The position numbers and the translations under genes are program-made. From NCBI RefSeq assembly GCF_015223355.1, contig NZ_JADFFK010000018.1, positions 62,001 to 126,000 on the forward strand: DNA of 64,000 nt. The letters run 5' to 3'. This stretch comes from Salipiger mangrovisoli. Lineage in GTDB: Bacteria > Pseudomonadota > Alphaproteobacteria > Rhodobacterales > Rhodobacteraceae. This document shows positions 9,561 through 17,677 of the stretch, in pieces; positions within the stretch are counted from its first letter, which is position 1; each line of letters starts with the position of its first letter. The notes beneath the pieces were generated by a model, which saw only the letters and a program-made list of their open reading frames with translations, was not told where the DNA came from and ran no database searches.

Positions 9561-11734
9561 ACCCCGGCGTCGCGGAACAGCTCGGTCATCCGCATCAGGC
9601 GCCGCGCGAGATGCTGCGCCACGATCCGGTGCAGGATCGCGGCGGCGGCGCGCCCCTGGTCGCTGTCCGGGATGAGATCGAGATCGATGCGCAGCACGGT
9701 CGCCTCGCTGTCGGCCAGCACCGCCGCGGTGCGCGGCACCTCGGCATAGTAGGCGATCTCGCCCACCAGCGCGCCGGGCTGCAGCCGCGCGACCACGCGG
9801 GGGCGGCGGTCGGCACCTGCGATCTCGGCGCGGAGCTGGCCGGTCAGCAGCTGGTAGACCTCGGCCGAGGGGCTGCCGGCGGGGATCAGGCACGCACCCT
9901 TGCGCAGCGGCATCACCTCGGTGAACCGCCGCAGGTCGAGACCGGGGCAGTCGCGCGACAGCACCTCAAGCAGGCTCTCGGCGGGCCGGGGCCGCGCATC
10001 GCCGAGCAGCCGGCTCTCGATCGCCAGCAGCGCATCGTCGAGCGTGGGCTGGCGGCTCGCTGATGCCAGCGCCGCAGGGCCGTCCAGCAGCGGCCGGGCC
10101 GCAGCGGGCACGGCGCTCAGCGTCAGCTCGGTCCGGCGCCGGGCGCAGGCCTCGGCGATGCGGGCAATGGCATGGGCGGCCGAGGTGTCGATGCCGGTCA
10201 CCCGCGCGAAGTCCAGCACGATGCGCTTCGGCGGCCGGGGTCCGCCCAGCTCGGTGCGAAGCTGGTCGAGCAGCCGGTGTGCCGTGCCGAAGAACAGGTA
10301 GCCCTCGAGCTCGAAGATCGCGGTTTCGCGCCCCGGTCCGGCCAGCAGCGCCTGCTCGGTCCGGCCGCGCTCGACCGAGGAGCGGCGGGCCGCGCCCGTT
10401 GTCCGCAGACGCACCACGTCCACCCCGGCGTAGGAGACGGTGAACAGCACCACCGCCGCCAGCAGCCCGACACAGAGCGCGCTCAGGAATCCCACGGTGG
10501 CGGCGGTCAGCACGATTGCCCAGATCACCGCCATGTCCATCACCGGCAAATGCCTGCGGCGCAGCCAAAGCCATTCGTAGAGCAGGTCGATCCCGAGGAA
10601 GGCCACCACCGAGGCGGCAAGCCCGACCGGGAAGACCGACAATGCCGACGCGCCGAAGAGCAGCGTCACCGCTGCGGCGAGCGCGACGCAAAGCGCGGAA
10701 CTTTGCCCGGTCAGCCCCATTCTCGCCGCCAGCACGGTTTCGCCGATCAGGTGGTATCCGGGAAAGCCTCCGGTCATCCCGGCAAGACCGTTCGCAAACC
10801 CGGTGACTTTCAGCTCGCGCTCGAGGTCGAAGTCATGCCCCAGCGCCACCTCGAGGCCGCTCGAGTTGACCAGCACGCCAAGCACGGCCATCGCGGCAAT
10901 GGCGATCACCGTCGGGATCTGGTGCAGGATCAGCCCCCACTGCGCCTGAAGCGGCAGCGCGGGCGACAGGCCCTGCAGGAAGTTCGCCGCCTCGAAGGGT
11001 CCAAGCAGAAGCCCCTTTCGCCCGGCGGTCTCAAGGTCGATGCCGAGCAGCCAGAGCGCGGCGTAGAAGCCCGCTGCGCCGAACATCAGCAGCACAGGCA
11101 GCGCGAGTTCCGAGCGCGTCGCGCGCAGGACGATCACCGCAGACAGGCTGAACAGCAGCCACGCCCCCCAGTGCCAGACCACGCCCGGCTGCGTCAGCGG
11201 CGCGAGCGACCAGACCGACACTTCCTGCTTCACCAGCATCGACAGGGCGCCGATCAGCAGCAGCAGCCCTGTTGCGCTGAGAAACCCGCCGATCACCGGG
11301 TAGGGCAGGTAGCGCGCCAGCGTGCCAAGCCGCCAGCGCCCGGCCAGATAGAGCGCGGCGGCGGCGGACAAGGAGGAGACGCCGGTCAGCGTCGCGACGG
11401 TGGCAAAGGCGGTCTCGCCCGGTCCAAGCGCGGCGCTGATGCCGCCCGCCGCCCCGGCCAGCAGCAGCGCGGGCACATCCTGCGGCTGCGCGATCGTTCC
11501 GCGGAACGAGCCGCGCAGGCTGACCACCAGCGGCAGGCCCACCGCGCCCAGGAGCGCAAGGCCGATCCCCTTGCCGAGCTGCCCGGCCAGCGGCCCCGAG
11601 TAGACCAGCGCAGCGAAGGAAATGACGAAGGACACCGACAGCACGGCAAGCACGGCAAACGCGATGCCAGCGCTCAGGACACGGGACAAACGGGTTCGGA
11701 CCGGCACCGGCCCCTCGAAAATGACTTTGCTCAA
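9557..11734 (-). CDS. SulP-family anion transporter with C-terminal STAS and cyclic-nucleotide-binding domains
   Basis: About 725 residues. The N-terminal 440 residues are a SulP/SLC26 transporter core (many hydrophobic helices, including VNSSGLEVALGHDFDLERELKV-type loop positions and a GGFPGYHLIGETVLAARMG stretch). A STAS domain follows (about 460-570, VLDFARVTGIDTSAAHAIA). A cNMP-binding domain ends the protein, with the phosphate-binding cassette GEIAYYAEVPRTAAVLA keeping Glu and Arg-Thr. SulP proteins move sulfate, bicarbonate or C4 acids. TTG at 11734 was chosen as start because GAGGAGGAGAG lies 8-9 nt upstream; another TTG at 11791 would add 19 residues without a site. The gene is divergent from a glutaminase with the same two terminal domains. 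Confidence 0.85.
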   Translation of the reverse strand: MSKVIFEGPVPVRTRLSRVLSAGIAFAVLAVLSVSFVISFAALVYSGPLAGQLGKGIGLALLGAVGLPLVVSLRGSFRGTIAQPQDVPALLLAGAAGGISAALGPGETAFATVATLTGVSSLSAAAALYLAGRWRLGTLARYLPYPVIGGFLSATGLLLLIGALSMLVKQEVSVWSLAPLTQPGVVWHWGAWLLFSLSAVIVLRATRSELALPVLLMFGAAGFYAALWLLGIDLETAGRKGLLLGPFEAANFLQGLSPALPLQAQWGLILHQIPTVIAIAAMAVLGVLVNSSGLEVALGHDFDLERELKVTGFANGLAGMTGGFPGYHLIGETVLAARMGLTGQSSALCVALAAAVTLLFGASALSVFPVGLAASVVAFLGIDLLYEWLWLRRRHLPVMDMAVIWAIVLTAATVGFLSALCVGLLAAVVLFTVSYAGVDVVRLRTTGAARRSSVERGRTEQALLAGPGRETAIFELEGYLFFGTAHRLLDQLRTELGGPRPPKRIVLDFARVTGIDTSAAHAIARIAEACARRRTELTLSAVPAAARPLLDGPAALASASRQPTLDDALLAIESRLLGDARPRPAESLLEVLSRDCPGLDLRRFTEVMPLRKGACLIPAGSPSAEVYQLLTGQLRAEIAGADRRPRVVARLQPGALVGEIAYYAEVPRTAAVLADSEATVLRIDLDLIPDSDQGRAAAAILHRIVAQHLARRLMRMTELFRDAGV

Positions 11735-11945
11735 AACCGGCGCTCTCCTCCTCGGGCGCTCTGGCGAGTTTTGCCTCCAAACGCCAGCCAAGCAAGGAGT
11801 TTCCCGCTATGCGGTAGTCTTGGCCGGAGGCCGCCGAGGACCGGCAGGGCGCTTGCGGCGCGCCTGGGTCTTCGGCGGATCCCTGCGCAGCAATGCCGCC
11901 GTCAGGGCAAAGGTTCGGCGTTCGCCGGGGAACCACTGCCAGCCG

Positions 11946-11992
11946 CGGCAATTCAAACTTGCCGTAGCGTCAGCATTTGCCGAGTATTGCCG
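11946..11992 (+). promoter_or_regulatory. Cluster of TTGCCG hexamers upstream of the glutaminase operon
   Basis: TTGCCG occurs at 11959-11964, 11977-11982 and 11987-11992, and its complement CGGCAA at 11946-11951. The first pair forms a perfect inverted repeat with a 7-nt spacer. All four copies lie within 47 bp, 31-77 bp before the glutaminase start, in the region shared with the divergent SulP gene. A regulator-binding array is likely; the regulator is unknown. Confidence 0.4.
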
Positions 11993-12022
11993 GAATTGAA
12001 CACAATGCATTGGAGGGCACGG

Positions 12023-13873
12023 ATGCGGCCGTTTGCGGACGACGCGTTTCACGCGGGCAACAGCGTGCTTGGACGGTATCTCGACGCGCTGGTTGCCGCG
12101 CTTTCCGGCATCGACGCGGGCGAGGTGGCGACCTACATCCCGCAGCTCGGGCGCGCCGATCCGTCGGATTTCGGCATTGCCATCGTCACCGCCGACGGGC
12201 GGCTCTACCGCGCGGGTACCTGGGATCGCGCGGTGACCATCCAGTCGGTCTCGAAGCCGTTCATGTACGGCCAGGCGCTGACCGAACTGGGACGCGAGCG
12301 GGTGCTGGCCAGCGTCGGGGTGGAGCCGACAGGCGAGCGGTTCAACTCGATCGTGCTCGACGAGCAGCACAACCGCGCCTTCAACCCGATGGTCAACTCG
12401 GGCGCCATCGTCACCGCTTCCCTGCTCACCCGCGCCACCGCCGAGGCGGGGGCGGCCGACATGCTCGACCTGTTCTCGCGGCTCGCCGGGCGGCGGCTCG
12501 ACATCGATGCGGAGGTGTTTCGCTCCGAGGATGAAACCGGCCACCGCAACCGCGCCATCGCCTGGTTGATGCTGAACTCGGGGATGATCGAGCCGGAGCC
12601 GGACATGGTTCTGGACCTCTACTTCCGGCAATGCTCGGTGCTGGTGAACTGCGCCGACCTTGCCGCCATGGCCTGCACGTTGGCGACGCTCGGCCGCCAG
12701 CCGATGACCGGCGATCAGGTGTTTTCGCCCGAGGTGACGCGCGACGTGCTGTCGGTGATGACCACCTGCGGCATGTACGATTACGCGGGTCAATGGCTCT
12801 ATGACGTGGGCCTGCCCGCCAAGAGCGGCGTGTCTGGGATGATCATGGCGGTGGTGCCCGGGCAGATCGGTCTGGCGGTCTATTCGCCGAAGCTCGACGC
12901 GGTGGGCAATTCGGTGCGCGGCATCGAGGTCTGCCGGACCTTCGCGCGGGACTTCGGGCTGCACACCTGCACCAGCGCGCTTGACCCGGCGGCGGCGATC
13001 CGGCGGATCTATGGCGCGCGGGACGTGCACTCGCTGCGCCAGCGCACCGGGGCCGAGCGCGAGGTGCTGGCTGCCGTGGGCGACGCCTTTGCCGCCATCG
13101 AGCTGACCGGCCCGCTCTATTTCGCCGCCGCCGAGCGCGTCGCCAGCGAGGCCAGCCGCCAGGCGCGGGTGGCCGGGACCGTGGTGCTCGATTTCCGCAG
13201 GGTCGAGAGCATCGACGCCGCCGCGCTGGACCTGCTGTCGCGCATTCCCGGTCTTCTGGGCAGCGCGGGCAGCCGCGTGCTGATGACCGAAATCCCCGAC
13301 CGTCTAGCCGCCCGTCTCGGCGCGGCGTTGGCGGCGCAGGGCGGAGAGGACGCGCTTGGCACCCCGACCACCGAAGCCGCACTGGAGGCATTCGAGGACG
13401 GGGTGCTCGGCGCGGCGCGCGTGAGCGGCAGGGCGGACGCGATGCGGCTCGACCAGGCCGAGCTGTTCAGCGGCCTGGACCCCCAGGACATCGTCCTGCT
13501 GGAAAACGCCGCGGCCAGCTTCTCCTATGCGCCGGGCACCCATATCATCACGCAGGGCGAGGCGGCGCTGGCCTTTTACGTGGTGGCGCGCGGCGTCGTC
13601 AGCATCACCATCCCGGTGGCCGAGGGCACGCGCCGGATCAGCGCGGTCGGGCCCGGACAGGCCTTTGGCGAGCTTGCGATGCTGGACGGCGGGCTGCGGT
13701 CGGCCAACGCCGTGGCCAGCGGGCCCGTCGTCTGCCACGCCTTTGCCATCGACCAGATCCGCGAGATCGCCGAGCGGCGGCCGCGCGCCTATGCAACCAT
13801 CCTTGGCAACCTGGCGCGCAGCCTGTCGGATCGCCTGCGCGCCGCGAACGTGCAGATCGGAACCTTCGAATGA
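12023..13873 (+). CDS. glsA: Glutaminase fused to STAS and cyclic-nucleotide-binding domains
   Basis: 616 residues. Residues 1-315 are a serine-dependent glutaminase (glutamine to glutamate plus ammonia) with the catalytic SxxK as S75-V-S-K78 and the motifs AFNPMVNSGAI and VVPGQIGLAVYSP. Residues about 350-460 form a STAS domain (VLDFRRVESIDAAALDLL) whose usual phospho-Ser position is Ala. Residues about 475-600 form a cNMP-binding domain with cassette FGELAMLDGGLRSANAVA, keeping Glu550, Arg559 and Ser560 as in CRP. The ATG at 12023 has GGAGG 8-12 nt upstream; ATG 12005 does not. The stop overlaps the next gene by 4 nt. Allosteric control by a cyclic nucleotide is the natural inference. Confidence 0.88.
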   Translation: MRPFADDAFHAGNSVLGRYLDALVAALSGIDAGEVATYIPQLGRADPSDFGIAIVTADGRLYRAGTWDRAVTIQSVSKPFMYGQALTELGRERVLASVGVEPTGERFNSIVLDEQHNRAFNPMVNSGAIVTASLLTRATAEAGAADMLDLFSRLAGRRLDIDAEVFRSEDETGHRNRAIAWLMLNSGMIEPEPDMVLDLYFRQCSVLVNCADLAAMACTLATLGRQPMTGDQVFSPEVTRDVLSVMTTCGMYDYAGQWLYDVGLPAKSGVSGMIMAVVPGQIGLAVYSPKLDAVGNSVRGIEVCRTFARDFGLHTCTSALDPAAAIRRIYGARDVHSLRQRTGAEREVLAAVGDAFAAIELTGPLYFAAAERVASEASRQARVAGTVVLDFRRVESIDAAALDLLSRIPGLLGSAGSRVLMTEIPDRLAARLGAALAAQGGEDALGTPTTEAALEAFEDGVLGAARVSGRADAMRLDQAELFSGLDPQDIVLLENAAASFSYAPGTHIITQGEAALAFYVVARGVVSITIPVAEGTRRISAVGPGQAFGELAMLDGGLRSANAVASGPVVCHAFAIDQIREIAERRPRAYATILGNLARSLSDRLRAANVQIGTFE

Positions 13874-14643
13874 AACGTGCAGCCTGCAGGCCATGCGGCC
13901 GGGGACTTGGCATCGCCGGGCTCTGTCTGGCCGCGCTGGCGGCCCCGCTGGCAGCGCAGGACCTGGCCAGCCAGGTGGACACCGGCAACCGTCTCGCGGC
14001 CCTGCTGCGGGCGGGGCGGACGGTGGTCTCGGCGAACCAGGAGCGGATCAACGACGCCGCGCTGGTCGACAAGGGGCTGACGCCCGACGCCTTCATGGCG
14101 CAGGTCACGCAGACCTATGCAGAAGCCAATGGCGCGGCCCCGCTCGAGGGCGATCTCAGCGCGTTGCAGCGCCGGCTCACCGAGGCGCAGCTGGCGGCGA
14201 TGCGCGAGGTGGTCACCGAGTCCCAGCCGCTGATCAACATGGAGGGCATGGGCTTCAAGGGCTTCATCCCGGCGGTCTTTGCCCGGCTGGTGAACGAGCG
14301 CTTCGGCGCCGCGGTGGGAGACCTGGCCCGCGTCAAGGTCACCGCACCGCCCGAGCTGGTGCGCAACCGCACGGCGCGGCCGGACGCCTGGGAGGCGCAG
14401 GTGATCGAGACCCGGTTCGGCGCGGCCGGCCACGACAAAGGTGCCGCCTGGTACGAGATGGTGCCGGGCGCTCAGGGAGGCGAGGAGTTCCGCATGCTGA
14501 TCCCCGAGTATTACGCAGCGTCCTGCCTCAGCTGCCATGGCACGCCGAAGGGTGAGGTCGACATCACCGGCTTCCCCAAGGAAGGCGGCGCGGAGGGCGA
14601 TCTTGGCGGCGCGATCTCGATCACCCTCTCCGCGGGCCAATGA
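13870..14643 (+). CDS. Periplasmic DUF3365 (Tll0287-like) c-type haem protein
   Basis: 257 residues. A signal peptide (about 1-32, hydrophobic ending LAAPLAAQ) precedes a DUF3365 domain, a PAS-like fold described in the cyanobacterial protein Tll0287. A CxxCH site is present at Cys219-Leu-Ser-Cys222-His223 (SCLSCHG), so covalent haem c attachment in the periplasm is expected. The ATG overlaps the glutaminase stop by 4 nt, and the stop overlaps the next ATG by 4 nt, placing it firmly between the glutaminase and a membrane histidine kinase. It is a plausible redox, gas or ligand sensor for that kinase; this role is inferred. Confidence 0.85.
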   Translation: MKRAACRPCGRGLGIAGLCLAALAAPLAAQDLASQVDTGNRLAALLRAGRTVVSANQERINDAALVDKGLTPDAFMAQVTQTYAEANGAAPLEGDLSALQRRLTEAQLAAMREVVTESQPLINMEGMGFKGFIPAVFARLVNERFGAAVGDLARVKVTAPPELVRNRTARPDAWEAQVIETRFGAAGHDKGAAWYEMVPGAQGGEEFRMLIPEYYAASCLSCHGTPKGEVDITGFPKEGGAEGDLGGAISITLSAGQ

Positions 14644-17315
14644 CCGGCCCGGCGGCAGGTTCCGGCCCGCGCGTGAGCCGGATCGGCTTTCGCATCGGCG
14701 GGCTGTCGGCCGCGCTGCTCGGAGTTCTGGTGCTCTCGACCCTCGTCATGGCGGTGGAATTCTCGGCCAACCAGACGCGCATCGCCGAAGCGACCGAACG
14801 TTTCCGGCGTTTGCAGCTCGCCGCCGGGGCGCAGCGCGACTTCGGCGCGCTGCGTTACTGGCTGGCCGATCTGGCGGTCAGCCAGCTGACCCTCTCCGAG
14901 CGCAACGCCGGGGCGGCCCGCGACCGGCTCACCGAGCGCATGGGCGAGCTGCGAAGCTTCGCGCCCGAGGCAGCATCGGTGATCGAGGCCGCGCTCGAGG
15001 GCATCTGGGGCAGTGCGATTGCTGCCGTCGACGCCTATGCCGCGGGCAACCGGGTTGTGGGCAACACGCTGCTGTCACAGGCGCGGATGCAGAGCGAGGC
15101 GGCCAGCGGTGCGCTGGCCGATCTGGTGGACACCCTGTCGCGGCAATCCGAGCAGGCCAACCGCACCGCGGCCACGGCGGCGCAGGCGGCACGGTTGCGC
15201 GCCATCGTCATCTGCGCGCTGATCGTGATCGCCGGGGCAGGTCTGACGGCCGTCGTGCTGCGTTCGATCCTGCGCCCGCTCAACCGCATAGACCGGGCCA
15301 TGATCGACGTGCAGCAAGGCCGTGCCCCCGCGGACCTGCCGCCCGAGGGTGGGGACGAATTCGGCCGCCTGTCGGGCACGCTGCGCGCGCTGCACGACGC
15401 GCAGCGTGCCCGCGCCGAGCTCGAGCAGATCAACGCGAGCCAGAGACGCACGGTGCTGACCGCGATCGAGACCATCCCCGATGGTTTCGCGCTCTTCGAC
15501 GCGCAGGACCGGCTGGTGCTGCGCAACCGGCGGTTCCTCGAAATATTCCCCTTTGTCCGCGCACTTTCCGAAACGGCCACCTATGCTGAACTTCTCGATG
15601 CCGAACTGGACGCAGGCATGGTCGAGGTAGCGCAGGGTGACCGAGAGGCATGGCGGGCGGATTGCCTTGCCCGCCATTCGGACCCGAGCGGCTCGCGCGT
15701 CGAGGTGGCCCATGGCGGTCGCTGGCTGCTGGTCTCGAAGCGCAAGACGCCCGACGGCGGCACGGTGGCCGTCTACTCCGACATTTCCGAGCTGCGCGAC
15801 CGCCAGCTCGACCTCGAAGCGGCCCGTGCCGAGGCGGAACAGGCGAACGAGGCCAAGAGCCGCTTCCTCGCCTCGATGAGCCACGAACTGCGTACCCCGC
15901 TCAACGCGATCATCGGCTATTCCGAGATGCTGATCGAGGACGCCGAAGAGACGGGAGACAAGGGCACCGTGCCGGATCTCGAGCGCATCGAAAGCTCGGG
16001 CCGGCACCTGCTGGCGCTGATCAATGACGTTCTCGACCTGTCGAAGATCGAGGCCGGGAAGATGGAGCTTTTCTTCGAGGAGGTCGACATCGCGGCGCTG
16101 GTCGAGGACGTGCGGCTGACCGTGGCGCCGCTGTTGGCGATCAACAGCAACAGCCTTTTCGTAGCGGTGGCTCCGGGTGTCGGCAGCATGAGGACGGACC
16201 GCACCAAGCTGCGGCAGAACCTGTTCAACCTGCTCTCCAACGCCAGCAAGTTCACCAGCGCCGGGCGGGTCGATTTGCGCGTCGCGCGGGACGGGGACGT
16301 GGTGAGCTTCGAGGTAAGCGACGAGGGCATCGGCATGAGTGCCGAACAGCTCGGGCGGCTTTTCCGGCCCTTCGTTCAGGCCGAAAGCTCGACCGCGGGC
16401 AAATACGGTGGCACCGGGCTGGGTCTGTCGATCGTCAAGAGCTACTGCGAGATGCTGGGCGGCAGCGTCTCGGTCGTCTCCGAGCCCGGCAAGGGCTCGA
16501 TCTTCACCATGCGCCTGCCGGCACGCGGTGCCGAGGCGACCAGCCCAAAGGCCCGCGCCACTGTGCTGATCATCGACGACGACCCCGCCGCGCTGACGAG
16601 CCTCGGCACGGCTGTGAAAGACGCCGGCTACGCGGTGTTGACTGCCTCGGACGCGGAGGCGGGTCTGGCGCTTGCCCGCGAACACCGGCCCGAGACGGTG
16701 CTGCTCGACATCATCATGCCCGAGCGCGACGGCTGGTCGGTGCTGCGCACGATGAAGGAGGACCCGCTGCTCTGCGAGATTCCGGTGATCATGGTCTCGA
16801 TCCTGTCGGACCGCGAGATGGGGCTCGCCTTCGGCGCGGTGGACCTGCTCAGCAAACCGGTCGATCCCGCGCGCCTCCTCGCTGCGCTGCAGGCGCTGAC
16901 CGGGGCGCAGCCGCGCGAGGTGTTGCTGGTCGATGACGATCCGGCGACGCGCAGCCTTTTTCGCCGCATCCTCGCGCGCGAGGGTTGGGCGGTGCGCGAG
17001 GCCGCCGATGGCGCGCGCGCGCTCGCGCTGGTGGCGGAGCGGATGCCGGGGCTGATGGTGCTCGACCTGATGATGCCCAACCTCGACGGCTTCCAGACCC
17101 TGCGGCGGCTGCGCGAGACCGAAGCGGGGCGGGGCCTGCCGGTCATCGTGGTCACCTCGAAAGACCTGACGCGGCGCGAGTTCGACTGGCTCCAGGCCAA
17201 CGCGCGCGACGTTGTGGTGAAGGGCGGTGACGGGCGCGCCGGCCTGCTGGCGGCCATCTCCCGGCAGGTTGGGACGGGCCGGATTGCGGAAACCTCCGGG
17301 GGGAAGAGCATATGA
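14640..17315 (+). CDS. Membrane-bound hybrid histidine kinase with two receiver domains
   Basis: 891 residues. Transmembrane helix 1 (about 20-40), a periplasmic helical region, transmembrane helix 2 (about 188-208) and a HAMP-like linker are followed by a PAS-type segment (TAIETIPDGFALFDAQDRL). The HisKA domain has phospho-acceptor His415 in SMSHELRTPLNAIIGYSEM. The HATPase shows N, G1 and G2 boxes (NLLSNASKF, SDEGIGM, GGTGLGLSIVKSY). Receiver 1 has Asp690 (LLDIIMPERDG) and receiver 2 has Asp809 (VLDLMMPNLDG). Overlaps of 4 nt join it to the DUF3365 gene before and the lone receiver after. All phosphotransfer residues are intact. Two receivers in tandem suggest a multistep relay. Confidence 0.92.
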   Translation: MTGPAAGSGPRVSRIGFRIGGLSAALLGVLVLSTLVMAVEFSANQTRIAEATERFRRLQLAAGAQRDFGALRYWLADLAVSQLTLSERNAGAARDRLTERMGELRSFAPEAASVIEAALEGIWGSAIAAVDAYAAGNRVVGNTLLSQARMQSEAASGALADLVDTLSRQSEQANRTAATAAQAARLRAIVICALIVIAGAGLTAVVLRSILRPLNRIDRAMIDVQQGRAPADLPPEGGDEFGRLSGTLRALHDAQRARAELEQINASQRRTVLTAIETIPDGFALFDAQDRLVLRNRRFLEIFPFVRALSETATYAELLDAELDAGMVEVAQGDREAWRADCLARHSDPSGSRVEVAHGGRWLLVSKRKTPDGGTVAVYSDISELRDRQLDLEAARAEAEQANEAKSRFLASMSHELRTPLNAIIGYSEMLIEDAEETGDKGTVPDLERIESSGRHLLALINDVLDLSKIEAGKMELFFEEVDIAALVEDVRLTVAPLLAINSNSLFVAVAPGVGSMRTDRTKLRQNLFNLLSNASKFTSAGRVDLRVARDGDVVSFEVSDEGIGMSAEQLGRLFRPFVQAESSTAGKYGGTGLGLSIVKSYCEMLGGSVSVVSEPGKGSIFTMRLPARGAEATSPKARATVLIIDDDPAALTSLGTAVKDAGYAVLTASDAEAGLALAREHRPETVLLDIIMPERDGWSVLRTMKEDPLLCEIPVIMVSILSDREMGLAFGAVDLLSKPVDPARLLAALQALTGAQPREVLLVDDDPATRSLFRRILAREGWAVREAADGARALALVAERMPGLMVLDLMMPNLDGFQTLRRLRETEAGRGLPVIVVTSKDLTRREFDWLQANARDVVVKGGDGRAGLLAAISRQVGTGRIAETSGGKSI

Positions 17316-17677
17316 CGACGATCCTGATTGTCGAGGACAACGACATGAATCTCGACATGCTGAGCCGACGGCTTCAGCGCAAGGGCTACCAGATCCTCGC
17401 CGCCCGCGACGGGCAGCAGGGGATCGAGGTGGCGCGTTCTGCGCGGCCCGACCTCGTGCTCATGGACATGAGCCTGCCGGTGCTCGACGGCTGGGCGGCG
17501 ACACGGGCGTTGAAGTTGGACGCCGCGACTGCCGCGATCCCGGTGATCGCGCTCACCGCCTATGCGATGGAGGCGGACCGCGTGAAGGCGTTGCAGGCGG
17601 GCTGCGACGATTTCGGCACCAAGCCGATCGACCTGCCGGGCCTGCTGGTCAAGATCGAGGCGTTGCTGGCGCGCTGA
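17312..17677 (+). CDS. Single-domain response regulator receiver (DivK-like)
   Basis: A stand-alone 121-residue receiver domain with the acidic pair Glu8-Asp9 (IVEDND), phospho-acceptor Asp52 (LMDMSLPVLDG), Thr/Ser switch in ALTAYAM, and Lys in GTKPIDL. It has no output domain, so it most likely shuttles phosphate or binds a partner protein. Its ATG overlaps the hybrid kinase stop by 4 nt and its TGA overlaps the ATG of the cyclase gene by one base (TGATG at 17675-17679). It probably links the kinase to the cyclase; that step is inferred from position. Confidence 0.92.
   Translation: MTTILIVEDNDMNLDMLSRRLQRKGYQILAARDGQQGIEVARSARPDLVLMDMSLPVLDGWAATRALKLDAATAAIPVIALTAYAMEADRVKALQAGCDDFGTKPIDLPGLLVKIEALLAR

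Noticed and set aside
10172..12022. Upstream extension of the glutaminase reading frame into the SulP gene
   Set aside because: The extension is antisense to the SulP coding region and is Arg/Gln/His-rich. A good ribosome site before ATG 12023 marks the true start.
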